Shown here piece by piece: positions 34,928 through 45,421 of a DNA stretch of 64,000 bases. A model generated the notes under the pieces. That model was given only the letters and a program-made list of their open reading frames with translations. It did not search any database and was not told the DNA's origin. Origin of the DNA: Fuerstiella marisgermanici (GTDB lineage Bacteria > Planctomycetota > Planctomycetia > Planctomycetales > Planctomycetaceae); NCBI RefSeq assembly GCF_001983935.1, contig NZ_CP017641.1, positions 868,001-932,000 on the forward strand, written 5' to 3'. Numbering within the stretch: position 1 is the first letter of the stretch; every line of letters begins with the position of its first letter. A program made the position numbers and the translations under genes.

Positions 34928-35935
34928 ATGCGACACCTACAACAGTCACGCCGCCCGGCATTCACGATCATCGAACTTCTGGTCGTCATAGCGATCGTTG
35001 CCATCCTGATTGCGTTGATCCTGCCCGCCGTGCAAGGTGCTCGTGAAGCGGCCCGGCGCATGCAGTGCAGCAATAATCTCAAGCAGCTCGGGCTGGCTTT
35101 GCACAGCTATGAGTCCACCCACCGCGTCTTTCCGCCGAGTGAACTAAATTCATACGGTGATGCCGGATGCGACCCCGGCGAAGTAGCAGTGGAAGATAAA
35201 CCCTCAGCGTGTACTGACTACGAATCGTGGACTGTGTTGTGTTTGCCATTTATAGAGCAAACCGCTCTCGCTGCGGAGTATGATTATGAGTCGCCGTGGT
35301 GCAGCCTAAAGAACCGCAAAGCGATCAGCACGCCGTTGACGATCTTCAACTGCCCGTCGACGCCCGCCTCAGATCGTGTTGACCGCTTTCACGTTGTAGG
35401 GGCGGCGGCCACGGATTACGGTTCCGTCAATCGTGTGGACAAAGCCGTTTTTAGTGACGTGTTCGGTGTACCGATCCCCAGCCAATCATCTCGACAGGGT
35501 GCCCTGGCCGAATACAAAGCCAATAGGGCCGCCGAAATTACCGATGGCATGTCGAACACGCTGATGCTGGCCGAATGTGCGGCTCGACCGGGTGCTTATG
35601 TATTCGGTAGAGCGATGACCGATGATCAGTTTCAAGCATACACCGATGACGAAATCGTGCGGCACGGTTCGAGCCTTGTGGCCCATGATGGGATTGGCTG
35701 GGCCGATCCGGATGCTGGTTTCCACGTCAAAGGTGTGCGAGCGGACGGCGTGACCGTTTATGGCCCCGTCTTTATCAACGGCATCAATGCTGGCGAAACT
35801 TACAGCTTTCATTCCGGAGGCGCCCAAACCCTGCTTAGCGATGGTTCGGTTCACTTCCTGTCGGAAAACATCGACGCGTGGGTTTACGTTTCACTGTGCA
35901 CACGTTCCGGTGGCGAAGTCGTTGGCGAATTTTAG
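34928..35935 (+). CDS. DUF1559 prepilin-like protein
   Basis: The start at 34928 is chosen because the prepilin-like helix follows directly (RRPAFTIIELLVVIAIVAIL then ILPAVQGAREAARRMQCSNN); a GTG at 34844 overlapping the kinase end would add 28 unlike residues. The 335-residue protein shows the DUF1559 landmarks NNLKQLGLALHSYESTHRVF, the Cys-containing NCPSTPAS, and near the end the H-x9-DG signature (FHSGGAQTLLSDGSVHFLSE, with His and Asp-Gly). These proteins are abundant in planctomycetes, are probably processed by prepilin peptidase and assembled or surface-exposed; their function is unknown. It follows the two-component system by 80 bases and might be read with it. Confidence 0.93.
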   Translation: MRHLQQSRRPAFTIIELLVVIAIVAILIALILPAVQGAREAARRMQCSNNLKQLGLALHSYESTHRVFPPSELNSYGDAGCDPGEVAVEDKPSACTDYESWTVLCLPFIEQTALAAEYDYESPWCSLKNRKAISTPLTIFNCPSTPASDRVDRFHVVGAAATDYGSVNRVDKAVFSDVFGVPIPSQSSRQGALAEYKANRAAEITDGMSNTLMLAECAARPGAYVFGRAMTDDQFQAYTDDEIVRHGSSLVAHDGIGWADPDAGFHVKGVRADGVTVYGPVFINGINAGETYSFHSGGAQTLLSDGSVHFLSENIDAWVYVSLCTRSGGEVVGEF

Positions 35936-36697
35936 TGCGTGACGAAGGGCGGCGTGCAGAGAACAAGCGACCAGCGGACCAGTAAGAAAACACCGTCGCC
36001 TCACTAAGTGCGGTTTAGTGGGCGAAATGGTCTGGACTCAGTCAGTGTTGGTGGCGAGCTTGAACTTGCTTGGTGCTTCGCCCGCAGCGGTGTGGAAACG
36101 AAACGTTCCGTTTGTCGGTGTGTTCAACGCCAGTGCGGCTCGCGATTGAGCTGAGGTTTGGGTCGGTTTAGGTCAGCCTTTGTTCGCTGCGGTCGACACA
36201 CAACACCGCCCTCGTTCCGGCCCTCGATATCCATTTTCCTGTTCTCTGGGAACGCCGAGCACCTATGGGGCTTGAATGCCGTAACCGGCAAGCATTCAGT
36301 CTGGTCGTCGTAATGAATCGCGGTACGATGGCGACTCCGGTGCTGTGGCTAAGGTGGGCAGACGTCAATTCTGAAAGTTCTGTGTGCAGATTGTCACCGG
36401 CGAGGAGCATGTCGTGATACTGAAATGCGATACGAGCGAAAACTCAAAGATGGAATTCCATGGAGATAGGCGCGCAAAATGGCCCCACCATCGGCGCGCA
36501 ACCGGTCCCACCTCGTTTGCCCTGCCGTCGTCTCGCCGTCACCGTTTGCTCTTCACGTAACTCCTGAGAGCCAACGGTGATGGGGAGGCGTAAGGCAGGC
36601 AGCTCCTGCTGTTGTTGAGCTTGAACTGCGTGATTCGACTTTGCCGAATGACCAGCTTGTAGTGGGCCTGTTTGCACGCCTATCTCCAATTCCACGT
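35936..36697. other. Intergenic region with a long palindrome, no gene recognised
   Basis: This 762-base gap contains no convincing gene. On the minus strand around 36037-36165 a short frame reads QTSAQSRAALALNTPTNGTF followed by RFHTAAGEAPSKFKLATNTD and a stop, which looks like the tail of a real protein; it is closed upstream by stops, so it may be a gene relic. The right third is occupied by the palindrome listed at 36451-36694. Confidence 0.45.
36451..36694. repeat. 244-bp imperfect palindrome, second MITE-like element
   Basis: The left end, TGGAATTCCATGGAGATAGG at 36451-36470 continuing CGCGCAAA, is matched by the reverse complement of the right end (TGGAATTGGAGATAGGCGTG and CAAA, reading from 36694), with a four-base gap and scattered mismatches over about 34 bases. 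Nested inside is a second inverted pair, TCACCGTT (36538-36545) and AACGGTGA, spaced to make a hairpin. The termini differ from those of the element at 391-651, so it is a different family. It ends four bases before the DUF1003 start codon and so probably forms that gene's leader. Confidence 0.6.
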
Positions 36698-37384
36698 ATG
36701 AACGTGCAGTGTGAGGTCTGTCAGAAAGAATTTCCGATTGGAGAAGTCACACCGGCGAAATTCGTTCGTCCGGCGGTGGCGTCACTGATCGAAAAGGAAT
36801 GTCCAAATTGGAACGCCGACAGCGTCGTGTGCCACGATGATGCCAACCGGTTTCGCAGTCAGTATGTGCAAAGTGTGTTGACGGAAGAAAAGGGGGAACT
36901 GACGTCCCTGGAGCGCGACGTTGTTGAAAGCCTGCGCGAACATGAAATCCTGTCGCAGAATCTCAACACCGAAATCGACGACGAATCGACAGTCGGACAA
37001 CGACTGGCCGACCATGTCGCGTCGTTTGGCGGAAGCTGGACGTTCATCCTGTTCTTTGGTGGCGTATTGGTCGTCTGGATTACTGTCAACTCAATCGCCA
37101 TGCTTGGAAAATCGTTCGACCCGTACCCATTCATTCTCCTCAACCTTGTGTTGTCCTGCCTTGCCGCACTACAGGCCCCCGTGATCATGATGAGTCAGAA
37201 TCGGCAGGAAATCAAAGACCGGTTGCGAGCCGAAAACGATTACCGCGTGAATCTGAAATCGGAACTCGAAATACGTCATCTGCATTCCAAGCTCGACCTT
37301 CTGCTGACGCATCAATGGCATCGGCTGCTTGAGATTCAGCAAGTTCAAACCGACTTGCTCGAGGAACTTGGAAAAAGAAAATGA
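36698..37384 (+). CDS. DUF1003 membrane protein
   Basis: The Met at 36698 is preferred since MNVQCEVCQKEFPIGEV starts a Cys-pair motif usual for this family; a Met at 36641 lies inside the palindromic repeat. The 228-residue protein has an N-terminal treble-clef-like start (CEVC, later VVCHDD), a charged middle, two membrane helices (FGGSWTFILFFGGVLVVWIT and PYPFILLNLVLSCLAALQAP) and a C-terminal coiled-coil with IMMSQNRQEIKDRLRAENDY, the strongest DUF1003 signature. Function is unknown. Its stop overlaps the start of the MprF-like pseudogene by four bases, suggesting that the two once formed an operon. Confidence 0.88.
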   Translation: MNVQCEVCQKEFPIGEVTPAKFVRPAVASLIEKECPNWNADSVVCHDDANRFRSQYVQSVLTEEKGELTSLERDVVESLREHEILSQNLNTEIDDESTVGQRLADHVASFGGSWTFILFFGGVLVVWITVNSIAMLGKSFDPYPFILLNLVLSCLAALQAPVIMMSQNRQEIKDRLRAENDYRVNLKSELEIRHLHSKLDLLLTHQWHRLLEIQQVQTDLLEELGKRK

Positions 37385-37958
37385 CGGATCAGTTAGCAGA
37401 TGATCGTGGTGAGCCACAGGTTCCCGCAGCGCAACCACACTTCGCACCGCTCGAGATAAATCAGCCGGGTTGGTCAGCGTTTCTCGCAAAGCACGGTCAT
37501 TCTCTTCGCAACGTCCTGACCGTTATATTTCTGGCGGTCGCATTGTGGCTGCTGCATCACGAATTCGCTTCGATCAAAGCCGACGACGTCGCCAAAAGTA
37601 TTCGATCGATGCCGTGGCGGGCCGTTCTGTCGGCACTGTTTTTTACGGTGTGCAACGACTGTGTCTTGATCGGCTACGACTGGTTGGGCGTCCGATTGGT
37701 GAAACACCCACTGGCGTTTCGGCAGGTTTCAGTCGCAGCGTTGCTCTATTATGCGGTCAGCAATTCGCTCGGGGCCGTGTTCGGCGGAACTCCGGTTTGT
37801 TGCCGCCAGTCGAAGGTCGGATGCACCTCATCCGCCGGACCTTGCCACTGCCTGTCGTCAAACTGTCTCACTTCCTTGGAAGCATCATCGGTGCGTTCCT
37901 GTTGATTCTGGCTCACGCAGTGCAACGCCGCACATCCTTGCAAATGTTTCGACGTTGA
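37381..37958 (+). pseudogene. Deleted and frameshifted MprF-like (lysylphosphatidylglycerol synthase-type) gene
   Basis: The first 140 codons encode the N-terminal membrane part of an MprF/UPF0104-type flippase (VIFLAVALWLLHHEFASIKA, WRAVLSALFFTVCNDCVLIG, YYAVSNSLGAVFGGTP). After about 37795 the frame loses meaning, while the next frame reads LLPPVEGRMHLIRRTLPLPV and VKLSHFLGSIIGAFLLILAH, a segment that normally lies much later in the membrane domain, and then ends at 37958. An internal deletion together with a frame change therefore joined two distant parts, and the rest of the gene, including the C-terminal aminoacyl-transferase domain, is missing. The intact protein would modify and flip phosphatidylglycerol to resist cationic peptides. 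Its start still overlaps the DUF1003 stop. Confidence 0.75.
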
Positions 37959-38113
37959 TTGCTGGTGGAGTACAACGGATATTCGCTCGGTCTCGTTGAC
38001 AATCCCAACCAGTCACGCAAATTGGTCGTAGCTCCTGATTCGAGTTTCTGCCTGGCTTTGGGACGTGAGAAATCCGTTGAAAGCGTCGATGCTCCCGACG
38101 AAAGTGGCAGAGG

Positions 38114-39100
38114 TTAATAGTCGTACCAGATTCCCATGCCAAGCTGGTTATCGTACCGTTGGAAGAACTCCTGTTGCGTTGACGGGCCGTTGTAGTAGCG
38201 AAGTCCGACTCGCATGGTACGTCCAGAATTCGGCCCCGTCCATTGCCAGCCGGTCATCAGGTTCAGGCCGGCCGCGAAGTCTGTTTCTTCGCGAAGATGC
38301 AGGTTGACGGCCGCAAATGGCGCACCGTGCATTTGATTGTCCGCAATGCCCGCGTATTCAGTGCCGAGCTGGAACTGCAGCGGCTTGGCCCCACCGCTCA
38401 CAGAATTCGCCCATGCGACTTCGCCGTAGTATCGGAGCTCAGCCGTGGCCTGAAGTGATGTGCCGAAGACCAGTGATTCACGTGCGTAGTTGATGCGGTC
38501 AAACGTTGGATTCTTCAGCAGATACTCGTCGCCCACATGAGAACTGATATGAGAGTAGCCAAACTTAATCGACAGGTTTTCTTTCCTGGCCGTCCATTGT
38601 AGTCCGAAACGGTAGTCTGCGGATTCAACGTCCAGAGCTGTTTCGGGATCAAGCCGAGTCATCGTGGCTCCTTCCAGATCAATTTGCCACGCGTCCAGGT
38701 TTAGAAACTCTGGCTGCTTCTGTCGAAACAGTCCCACTCGCCCACCCAAAGTCGCATCCCACCGCCATGTCTTCTTCGCAAGGTCGTAGCTGCCGACCGA
38801 CGAAAACCGTGGCTCATTGGGGGCAGCGATGTATGAACGGTACAGCAACCCGTCTGGCAGGACTTCGCCGCCAAAACAGGACTGAGGTATCGGCTCGGTA
38901 GGTGTTACGAAGGCGGCCTGAGTCGCTCGAAACAGAGTGTCACTGTAGACACGCTCCGTGCCGAAAATTGGCAAGCCACTGAAGTCGTTCTGCGGTTCCT
39001 CAGCCTTAGCGCACGGTGCGAAAGCGAACACACACAGAACGATAATCGTGACTATTACGTTAAGTTTACCGGTTCTGTTTTTTTGAGCGCTGGCGTCCAT
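38114..39100 (-). CDS. DUF1207 outer-membrane protein
   Basis: The start at 39100 gives MDASAQKNRTGKLNVIV and a signal peptide with cleavage near CAKA; the longer open frame to 39223 adds unlike residues. The 328-residue product shows the DUF1207 pattern: FRATQAAFVTPTEPI, LLYRSYIAAPNEPRFSSVG, then repeated beta strands (LSIKFGYSHISSHVGDEYLL, INYARESLVFGTSLQ, ELRYYGEVAW, AGLNLMTGWQW) and an aromatic end (GMGIWYDY). These residues fit a beta-barrel in the outer membrane. It is divergent from the TolC-adaptor-RND operon. Its role is unknown; no operon partner is seen. Confidence 0.85.
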   Translation of the reverse strand: MDASAQKNRTGKLNVIVTIIVLCVFAFAPCAKAEEPQNDFSGLPIFGTERVYSDTLFRATQAAFVTPTEPIPQSCFGGEVLPDGLLYRSYIAAPNEPRFSSVGSYDLAKKTWRWDATLGGRVGLFRQKQPEFLNLDAWQIDLEGATMTRLDPETALDVESADYRFGLQWTARKENLSIKFGYSHISSHVGDEYLLKNPTFDRINYARESLVFGTSLQATAELRYYGEVAWANSVSGGAKPLQFQLGTEYAGIADNQMHGAPFAAVNLHLREETDFAAGLNLMTGWQWTGPNSGRTMRVGLRYYNGPSTQQEFFQRYDNQLGMGIWYDY

Positions 39101-39393
39101 TCCACGTCCGCAAAAGTGACAGGGAGCGATTAGCCGCAAATCCTGGCATAACCAACATGAGAAGAGCGTGAGTTTTATAAGGGAGATTGCAGAACCAGAA
39201 CGGTTTAGTTGTTCCGGTTGCATCGCCTGTGCTTATTCTCCGTAAAAGAACCGTTATCCGATTTCCTAGATGAGAGCTTTCTAATCAAAAATACACGTTT
39301 TGCCGTCGATACAGGTTGTCAGCATCGCAACATCGAACTGGTGGTGGAGTATGATCGCTGGCTGGTTTGCAACCGTTGTTTTCAGGTACTTCC
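39101..39393. other. Divergent promoter region of DUF1207 and the efflux operon
   Basis: The 293 bases contain an AT-rich part around 39240-39310, a likely promoter zone, but no clear hexamer pair or operator symmetry. No gene is present. Confidence 0.4.
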
Positions 39394-41055
39394 ATGCGAC
39401 TGACCCCAGTTGACAATTTGGCATCCGCTGCGGCGGCGAAGCTGAAGTGCGGGTTCGCAATCGTCGTGGCGAGTTGTCTGCTCGCTGGCTGTGCGTCGAC
39501 GCGATGTGCCCCCGGTCGGTCACAGGTTGATTTCGAATTGCAGTCCCGCGTTGCAGACGGCTTAGGGCCGGAGACGTGTGGTGAATCGCTCATCCCAGAC
39601 GATGTTCTGCTTGACGACGGCATCACGGCCGACGAAGCCGTTGCTGTCGCGTTGTGGAACAACTCTGCGTTCAATGCCACGTTGTCTCAGTTAGGAATGG
39701 TTCGCGGCGATCTCGTGCAATCTGGCCTGTTGAGGAACCCGCAGTTTCAGATTTTGCTTCCCGGTGGAACCAAACAGCTTGAGTGGGCGTTGTTCCTTCC
39801 CGTCGATGCGTTTCTGCTTCGGGAAACTCTTTTGGATATGTCGGAACGCGAAGTTTGCCGTGTTGCAGAACTACTTGTACAGAACGGTTTAGACGTCGTC
39901 CGCGATACGCGAGTGGCCCACGCCGATCTTGCATTCGCGGTCGGTCGAGCAGCACTCGCCAACGAAGCGGTCGACGTTCGCAAACGTATTGCGGATCTAA
40001 CAAAGAAGCAACTTGACGCTGGGGATATAAGCGAACTGGAAGCCACGACGGCTCGAATTGATTTACTTCGTGCCCAGGCGGACGCAGCCGGACTCCAACA
40101 TGCCGTTGCTCAGGCGGAAGCCCGTTTGAAACAGTTGATGAGTATCGGAACATGGTCGACAACCTTGCAGCCAATCGCCGATGAACCGCTGAACAACGCA
40201 TCCAGCTATGAACTTCACGCATTAATCGACGAAGCCATGACGTGCCGGCCGGACTTGCGAGCGGCGTCGTTTGCCGTGGAAGCAGCGAAGAAGCGAGCCG
40301 ACGTGTCTCGCTGGCAGTGGTTGCGATTCGACGTCGTGGCAGACGCAAACTCCGGTGGAGCGGGCAACACGAATTTTGGCCCCGGCTTTCGATTCGATAT
40401 TCCGATTTTCGACCGCAACCAGGGCGGCATCATGACAGCGGACTGGTCCGTCAATCAGGCCGTCCAAAACTACAACGCGGTTCGTGATCAGGTCGTCATG
40501 GAAGTCCAAACGGCTTACTCGCAGTCGCAACAGGCGACCGACAACCTTTCGATTCTGCGTTCTGATGTCCTGACGTCGTTGCAGCAAGCAGTCGGACTCG
40601 CGGAGAAAGCCTATGTTGACGGCGGTGCTCCGTATTTTCTCGTCCTGCAAACAACCAGCCAGTTTCTGGATTCGCGGACACAGGAATTGCAGCTCGTTGC
40701 GGACCTGCGAAGAGCTCAGGCGAATCTCGACCGTAGCGTCGGACGAAATCTGGCACGTTCTGGACAACAGGAAGTTGTCGTTCCATTAGAGTTTATCGAA
40801 GAAACACCCACACTTCCGCCAGTCGATGAGTTTCAACAGACACGGGCGGACGAAGGCGAACCCAATATTCTGATCATCTCGCAAGACGGGGCGTCATTGT
40901 TTAGCGGAGACACCAGAGACGAACGGATTGGCAACAAATTGCGACGAATCGCAGACCAACTGGATGCGATGGAAACACAACCGTTGCAAGCAAAATCGGG
41001 GATTGTCTCACCGGTTAGCTTTGGCGAAGCCAGAACGACGGGGTGGCAGGAATAA
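39394..41055 (+). CDS. TolC-family outer-membrane efflux lipoprotein
   Basis: The ATG at 39394 is preferred over the TTG at 39367. A lipoprotein signal is visible (FAIVVASCLLAGCAST, lipidated Cys near 34). The 553-residue product has the duplicated TolC-type outer-membrane efflux domain: ADEAVAVALWNNSAFNATLS, the long helices with QLDAGDISELEATTARIDLL, RPDLRAASFAVEAAKKRADV and FRFDIPIFDRNQGG, and a C-terminal extension of about 80 residues after RSVG. It should form the trimeric exit duct for the adaptor and RND pump encoded immediately downstream; its stop and the adaptor start share a base (TAATG). The RND type suggests metal-ion efflux. Confidence 0.9.
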   Translation: MRLTPVDNLASAAAAKLKCGFAIVVASCLLAGCASTRCAPGRSQVDFELQSRVADGLGPETCGESLIPDDVLLDDGITADEAVAVALWNNSAFNATLSQLGMVRGDLVQSGLLRNPQFQILLPGGTKQLEWALFLPVDAFLLRETLLDMSEREVCRVAELLVQNGLDVVRDTRVAHADLAFAVGRAALANEAVDVRKRIADLTKKQLDAGDISELEATTARIDLLRAQADAAGLQHAVAQAEARLKQLMSIGTWSTTLQPIADEPLNNASSYELHALIDEAMTCRPDLRAASFAVEAAKKRADVSRWQWLRFDVVADANSGGAGNTNFGPGFRFDIPIFDRNQGGIMTADWSVNQAVQNYNAVRDQVVMEVQTAYSQSQQATDNLSILRSDVLTSLQQAVGLAEKAYVDGGAPYFLVLQTTSQFLDSRTQELQLVADLRRAQANLDRSVGRNLARSGQQEVVVPLEFIEETPTLPPVDEFQQTRADEGEPNILIISQDGASLFSGDTRDERIGNKLRRIADQLDAMETQPLQAKSGIVSPVSFGEARTTGWQE

Positions 41056-42320
41056 TGCAGCAATCACGTTTCTACATCATGACCGCAGTGTTGATGACAG
41101 CATCTGCATGGTCCACCGGTTGCTCAAAGAGCGACAAGCCGTCTTCTGCGAAATCCGAAAAGCCTGCGAAGGTGGAAGCCCATCCGAACGAGGCCGACAT
41201 CTACCGCATCACTTTGAGGCCGGAAGCTGTCAAACGTTTGCAGATATCGACCGTGTCCGCTGAACGACGGCCAATGCCACGAACTCGATCACTTGGCGGC
41301 GACGTGATGATCCCCGACGGCAAACGAATCCCCGTGACGGCTCCGTTGACCGGTAAACTGCTGCCTGCGGGCAAGGATGTTCAGGCTGTAGCTGGTCAGC
41401 GAGTCGCCGCGAATCAAACGCTCTTCAAACTGACTCCGATGCTCCCTCCACAGCAGGAAGTTCCAAACGCAGCGGAAAGAGTCCAGATGGCCAACGCACG
41501 GGCCACGCTGGTGTCTTCACAGATTCAGGCCGAAGGTGATATGAAACAGGCAGCGGCTCAAGTTGAAGGAGCGAAGATCGCGTTTACCCGAGCAAAGCAA
41601 CTGCTGGCCGATCGAGCCGGAAGCCGACGACAGGTCGACGAAGCCGAAGCGGCTCTGAACGTCGCTATGGAAGCTCAAAAGGCGGCAGCGGAACGCAAAG
41701 CTTTGCTCGACAAGCTGACGCTTGATGCGAAGACAGGTGAAGCTCAGGAGGTTGACATTCAATCACCGCACGACGGCATTTTGCAGACGGTTTCCGCACG
41801 TACGGGACAGGTTGTCAACGCGGGCACGCCGCTGTTCGAAATCGTGGATCTGCAACAGATGTGGATTCGAGTTCCCGTATACGCCGGGCTGGTCGGCGAA
41901 ATCGACGAGACAACCCCTGCAGCGGTCAGCGGGTTGTCGTCGTCATCCGAGATTGTGTCTGCCAAGCCGATTCCAGCTCCTCCGACGGCCACCGCACTTT
42001 CTGCATCCGTCGACCTGTACTACTCCGTGGACAACGCGGATTCGAGATTCCGTCCCGGCGAAAGAGTCACGGTGCGCGTGCCGTTGAAAGGCGAAACCGA
42101 TTCGTTGGTGGTGCCTCGTGCCGCTGTGCTGAGAGACATTTACGGCACTGGGTGGGTGTATCTGCAGTCCGGCGAAAACGAATTTCGCCGCGAGCGTGTA
42201 GCAGTGACATTTACGACCGATGATCTGGCAGTTCTCAGCCTCGGCCCCGAAGTCGGCACCGCTGTCGTTGTTGACGGTGCAGCGGAACTGTTTGGAACAG
42301 AATTCGGAGCCGGCAAATGA
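41055..42320 (+). CDS. Periplasmic adaptor (membrane fusion) protein of an RND efflux system
   Basis: The 421-residue product starts at the ATG that overlaps the TolC stop. It has a lipoprotein-type signal ([13 protein letters not shown]), then a lipoyl/barrel-sandwich half ([20 protein letters not shown]), a helical hairpin ([20 protein letters not shown] to [14 protein letters not shown]), the second half ([20 protein letters not shown]) and beta-barrel and membrane-proximal domains ([36 protein letters not shown]). This order is typical of CusB/CzcB-like adaptors, but I see no Met- or His-rich metal-binding tail. It overlaps the pump gene by four bases, so the three efflux genes are one operon. 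Confidence 0.92.
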   Translation: MQQSRFYIMTAVLMTASAWSTGCSKSDKPSSAKSEKPAKVEAHPNEADIYRITLRPEAVKRLQISTVSAERRPMPRTRSLGGDVMIPDGKRIPVTAPLTGKLLPAGKDVQAVAGQRVAANQTLFKLTPMLPPQQEVPNAAERVQMANARATLVSSQIQAEGDMKQAAAQVEGAKIAFTRAKQLLADRAGSRRQVDEAEAALNVAMEAQKAAAERKALLDKLTLDAKTGEAQEVDIQSPHDGILQTVSARTGQVVNAGTPLFEIVDLQQMWIRVPVYAGLVGEIDETTPAAVSGLSSSSEIVSAKPIPAPPTATALSASVDLYYSVDNADSRFRPGERVTVRVPLKGETDSLVVPRAAVLRDIYGTGWVYLQSGENEFRRERVAVTFTTDDLAVLSLGPEVGTAVVVDGAAELFGTEFGAGK

Positions 42321-45300
42321 ACTGGTTGGTTCAGGCGGCTCTTAGATTTCGTGTCATCGTCGTGGCGGCTGCCGTCGCGTTGATTGTTGTCGGTGTGCGA
42401 ACGGCGGACGACGTCCCGCTCGATGTCTTCCCGGAATTCGCCCCGCCACGAGTAGAAATCCAAACCGAATCTCCTGGATTATCGACTGAAGAAGTCGACA
42501 GTCTCGTCACCGTTCCGATCGAAAACTCGCTGAACGGAATTCCGTTCGTCGATCACGTACGATCCAAGTCTGTGCTGGGCCTGTCTTCTGTGCAGCTTTA
42601 CTTCGAACGTGGCAGCGATCTGATCACGGCAAGAAATCTTGTTCAGGAACGACTGACGCAGGCTGCGACAAGATTACCAGCCAACATAAACCAGCCCGTG
42701 ATTCTGCCACCATTGTCGTCTCTGAGCCGAGCGATGAAAATCGGTTTGTGGTCAGACACGCATTCGCAAATGGACATGACGGTCCTGTGCAAGTGGACCA
42801 TTCGTCCGCGACTGATGGCGATTCCCGGCGTTGCCAATGTTGCGATCTGGGGAGACTACGACAAGCAGTTTCAGGTGCTCGTGAACCCAGACCGCCTGCG
42901 AGCCAACAACATCGACCTAAATACCGTGATGGCATCGGTCACGCGTTCCGTGCAGCCAACATCCGGCGGATTCATCGACACTCCAAACCAGCGACTGGCA
43001 TTGAGGCACAAACAGTCGGTCGACACTCCGGAGAAGCTGGCGGACACCGTCGTCGCGTTTCGCGGCAACGCTCCCATCAAACTGGGCGATGTGGCCGAAG
43101 TGAAGGTCGGAAGTCCTCCACCGATCGGCGATGCCATCATCAACGACGTGCCCGGCATTCTACTGATCGTTGAGAAGCAACCGTGGGCCAACACGCTGGA
43201 CGTCACCAAAGGCGTTGAAGCAGCGATGGAAGAACTCCGTCCCGCGATGACCGGAGTGAACTTCGACACCACCATTTTCCGCCCAGCGACATTCATTGAG
43301 CGAGCGTTGGAAAATCTGGCTCATTCGCTGGTGATCGGCTGTGTGCTGGTGATCGTGATCCTGGCGCTATTTCTGTTCAACTGGCGAGCCGCTCTGATCA
43401 GTTCTCTGGCGATTCCACTTTCGCTGGTCGCCGCCGTGATGGTGCTATGCTGGCGAGGCGGAACGATCAACACGATGGTGCTGGCCGGGCTGATTATCGC
43501 TCTGGGAGAAGTTGTCGACGACGCAATTATCGATGTCGAAAACATCCTGCGTCGCCTGCGAATTAACAACGATGAAGGTAACCCAAAGTCGGCCATGCGA
43601 GTGGTCTATGAAGCGTCGATCGAGGTCCGCAGCGCAGTTGTCTATGCGACGTTGATCGTTGCACTGACATTGGTCCCCGTGTTCTTTCTGGAAGGCCTGG
43701 CCGGTTCGTTCTTCCGTCCGCTGGCCGCTTCGTACATTCTGGCGATCCTTGCGTCACTGGTTGTTGCACTCACGGTGACTCCTGCGATGTCGCTCCTTCT
43801 ACTGCCTCGGGCGTTGGGTAAGAAAGAGCGTGAATCTCCCGTCACCGCCTTCCTGAAACGTCTGTATCGCTGGGTCCTGCCTCCGTTAGTCAGACATCCG
43901 TTGCCCATCGCCGGATTCGTAATTCTTGTGTTTGCGGGAGCCGGTTTTTCTGTGCCCCATCTGGGCGAAGAACTCATGCCGAAGTTCAAGGAAACCGACT
44001 TCCTGATGCACTTTCTGGAGAAGCCAGGCATCGGCGTCGAAGCCATGAATCGTATCACGATTGCGGCCAGTAAAGAACTGAGAGCGATCGACGGCGTGAA
44101 CAATTTCGGTTCGCACATCGGACGAGCTGAAGCCGCCGATGAGGTGTATGGACCGCACTTCACGGAACTCTGGATCAGCATCGACCCCGAAGTCGACTAT
44201 GACGAAACCGTCGGCAAAGTTCAGGAAGCGGTCGATGGCTATTCCGGTCTGCACCGCGACCTGCTGACGTATCTGACGGAACGCATCAAGGAAGTGCTGA
44301 CCGGTTCCAGCGGAGCCATTGTCGTCCGTATCAATGGCCCGGACCTAGAACAACTCCAGGATCACGCTCGACAGGTCGAAGCGGTGCTGAAGACCATTGA
44401 CGGCGTTACCAATCTGAAAGTTGAGCCACAGGTTCTCATTCCGCAGATCGTCGTGGACTTCAAGCCGGACGCCGCCGCTCAATTCGGCCTGACTCCGGGA
44501 GACGTGCGTGCTGCGGTCACAACGCTGGTCAGTGGCACACAGGTCGGCGAAATTTACGAGGGTCAGAAGATCTTCCGAGTCATGGTCTGGGGCGACAAGT
44601 CCACTCGCCGAGATATCGATGCCGTCAAGACGCTGCTCATCGACACACCATCCGGGGCACAAGTGCCTCTACACGATGTCGCGTCTGTCGAGATTATGCC
44701 TGCCCCAAACGCAATCAAACGCATCGGTTCTACTCGTAAGCTGGACGTCATCTGCAACGTCGATGGTCGAGACCTCGGCAGCGTCGCCACCGAAATTCAG
44801 GATCGCGTCTTAAGCGAAGTCACCTTCGCTCAGGAATACCACCCGGAATTCCTCGGCGAGTATGCCGAAGCTCAGGCCTCTCGTCAGCGCCTGTTCGGTC
44901 TGACGATCTTTTCGCTGCTCGGAATTCTTCTGCTGCTGCATTCCGACTTTCAGAACATGCGAACTGTTCTGCTGATCTTTCTAACGCTTCCATTCGCACT
45001 CATCGGCGGTATCGCGGGTGCGTTTCTGTCTGGCGGAGTCATTTCGCTTGGATCGCTGATTGGATTCGTCACGGTTCTTGGAGTCGCCGCCCGCAACGGG
45101 ATCATGCTGATGGACCACTATCGACATTTACAACGAGAAGAAGGCGTCCCATTCGGCCCGGAACTCATCATCCGCGGAGCCGAAGAACGCCTCGCCCCAA
45201 TCCTGATGACAGCCCTGACCACCGGCCTTGCTCTCGTGCCACTGCTGATAACCGGCAACAAACCCGGGCAGGAAATCGAATACCCGATGGCGTTCGTGAT

Positions 45301-45421
45301 TCTTGGCGGACTGGTGACATCAACGCTGCTCAACCTGCTCGTCCTGCCACCGCTGTTCGCGAAGTTTGGCACTTCAGAACTCAGTCGTCACAGACCGCTC
45401 GACACCGTCGGGCCGCTGTGA
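42317..45421 (+). CDS. RND efflux pump, heavy-metal efflux (CusA/CzcA) type
   Basis: The 1034-residue protein has the twelve-helix RND design with two large periplasmic loops. HME-type landmarks are clear: [20 protein letters not shown] after the first helix, [56 protein letters not shown] in helix four with the acidic proton-relay residues, and [20 protein letters not shown] in the second half. It would export monovalent or divalent metal cations from the periplasm or cytosol with proton import. HME type is a family inference; methionine pairs for Cu/Ag transport could not be confirmed by eye. Length is normal and no truncation is present. Confidence 0.92.
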   Translation: MNWLVQAALRFRVIVVAAAVALIVVGVRTADDVPLDVFPEFAPPRVEIQTESPGLSTEEVDSLVTVPIENSLNGIPFVDHVRSKSVLGLSSVQLYFERGSDLITARNLVQERLTQAATRLPANINQPVILPPLSSLSRAMKIGLWSDTHSQMDMTVLCKWTIRPRLMAIPGVANVAIWGDYDKQFQVLVNPDRLRANNIDLNTVMASVTRSVQPTSGGFIDTPNQRLALRHKQSVDTPEKLADTVVAFRGNAPIKLGDVAEVKVGSPPPIGDAIINDVPGILLIVEKQPWANTLDVTKGVEAAMEELRPAMTGVNFDTTIFRPATFIERALENLAHSLVIGCVLVIVILALFLFNWRAALISSLAIPLSLVAAVMVLCWRGGTINTMVLAGLIIALGEVVDDAIIDVENILRRLRINNDEGNPKSAMRVVYEASIEVRSAVVYATLIVALTLVPVFFLEGLAGSFFRPLAASYILAILASLVVALTVTPAMSLLLLPRALGKKERESPVTAFLKRLYRWVLPPLVRHPLPIAGFVILVFAGAGFSVPHLGEELMPKFKETDFLMHFLEKPGIGVEAMNRITIAASKELRAIDGVNNFGSHIGRAEAADEVYGPHFTELWISIDPEVDYDETVGKVQEAVDGYSGLHRDLLTYLTERIKEVLTGSSGAIVVRINGPDLEQLQDHARQVEAVLKTIDGVTNLKVEPQVLIPQIVVDFKPDAAAQFGLTPGDVRAAVTTLVSGTQVGEIYEGQKIFRVMVWGDKSTRRDIDAVKTLLIDTPSGAQVPLHDVASVEIMPAPNAIKRIGSTRKLDVICNVDGRDLGSVATEIQDRVLSEVTFAQEYHPEFLGEYAEAQASRQRLFGLTIFSLLGILLLLHSDFQNMRTVLLIFLTLPFALIGGIAGAFLSGGVISLGSLIGFVTVLGVAARNGIMLMDHYRHLQREEGVPFGPELIIRGAEERLAPILMTALTTGLALVPLLITGNKPGQEIEYPMAFVILGGLVTSTLLNLLVLPPLFAKFGTSELSRHRPLDTVGPL

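Noticed and set aside
36001-36022. Short inverted repeat CACTAA...TTAGTG after the DUF1559 gene as a terminator
   Set aside because: Arms of six bases with a seven-base loop and no T-run are too weak to distinguish from chance.
37960-38118. Plus-strand frame reading EYNGYSLGLVDNPNQSRKL after the MprF-like relic
   Set aside because: Only about 50 codons, no recognisable domain, and it runs into the converging DUF1207 gene; may be another relic but cannot be supported.
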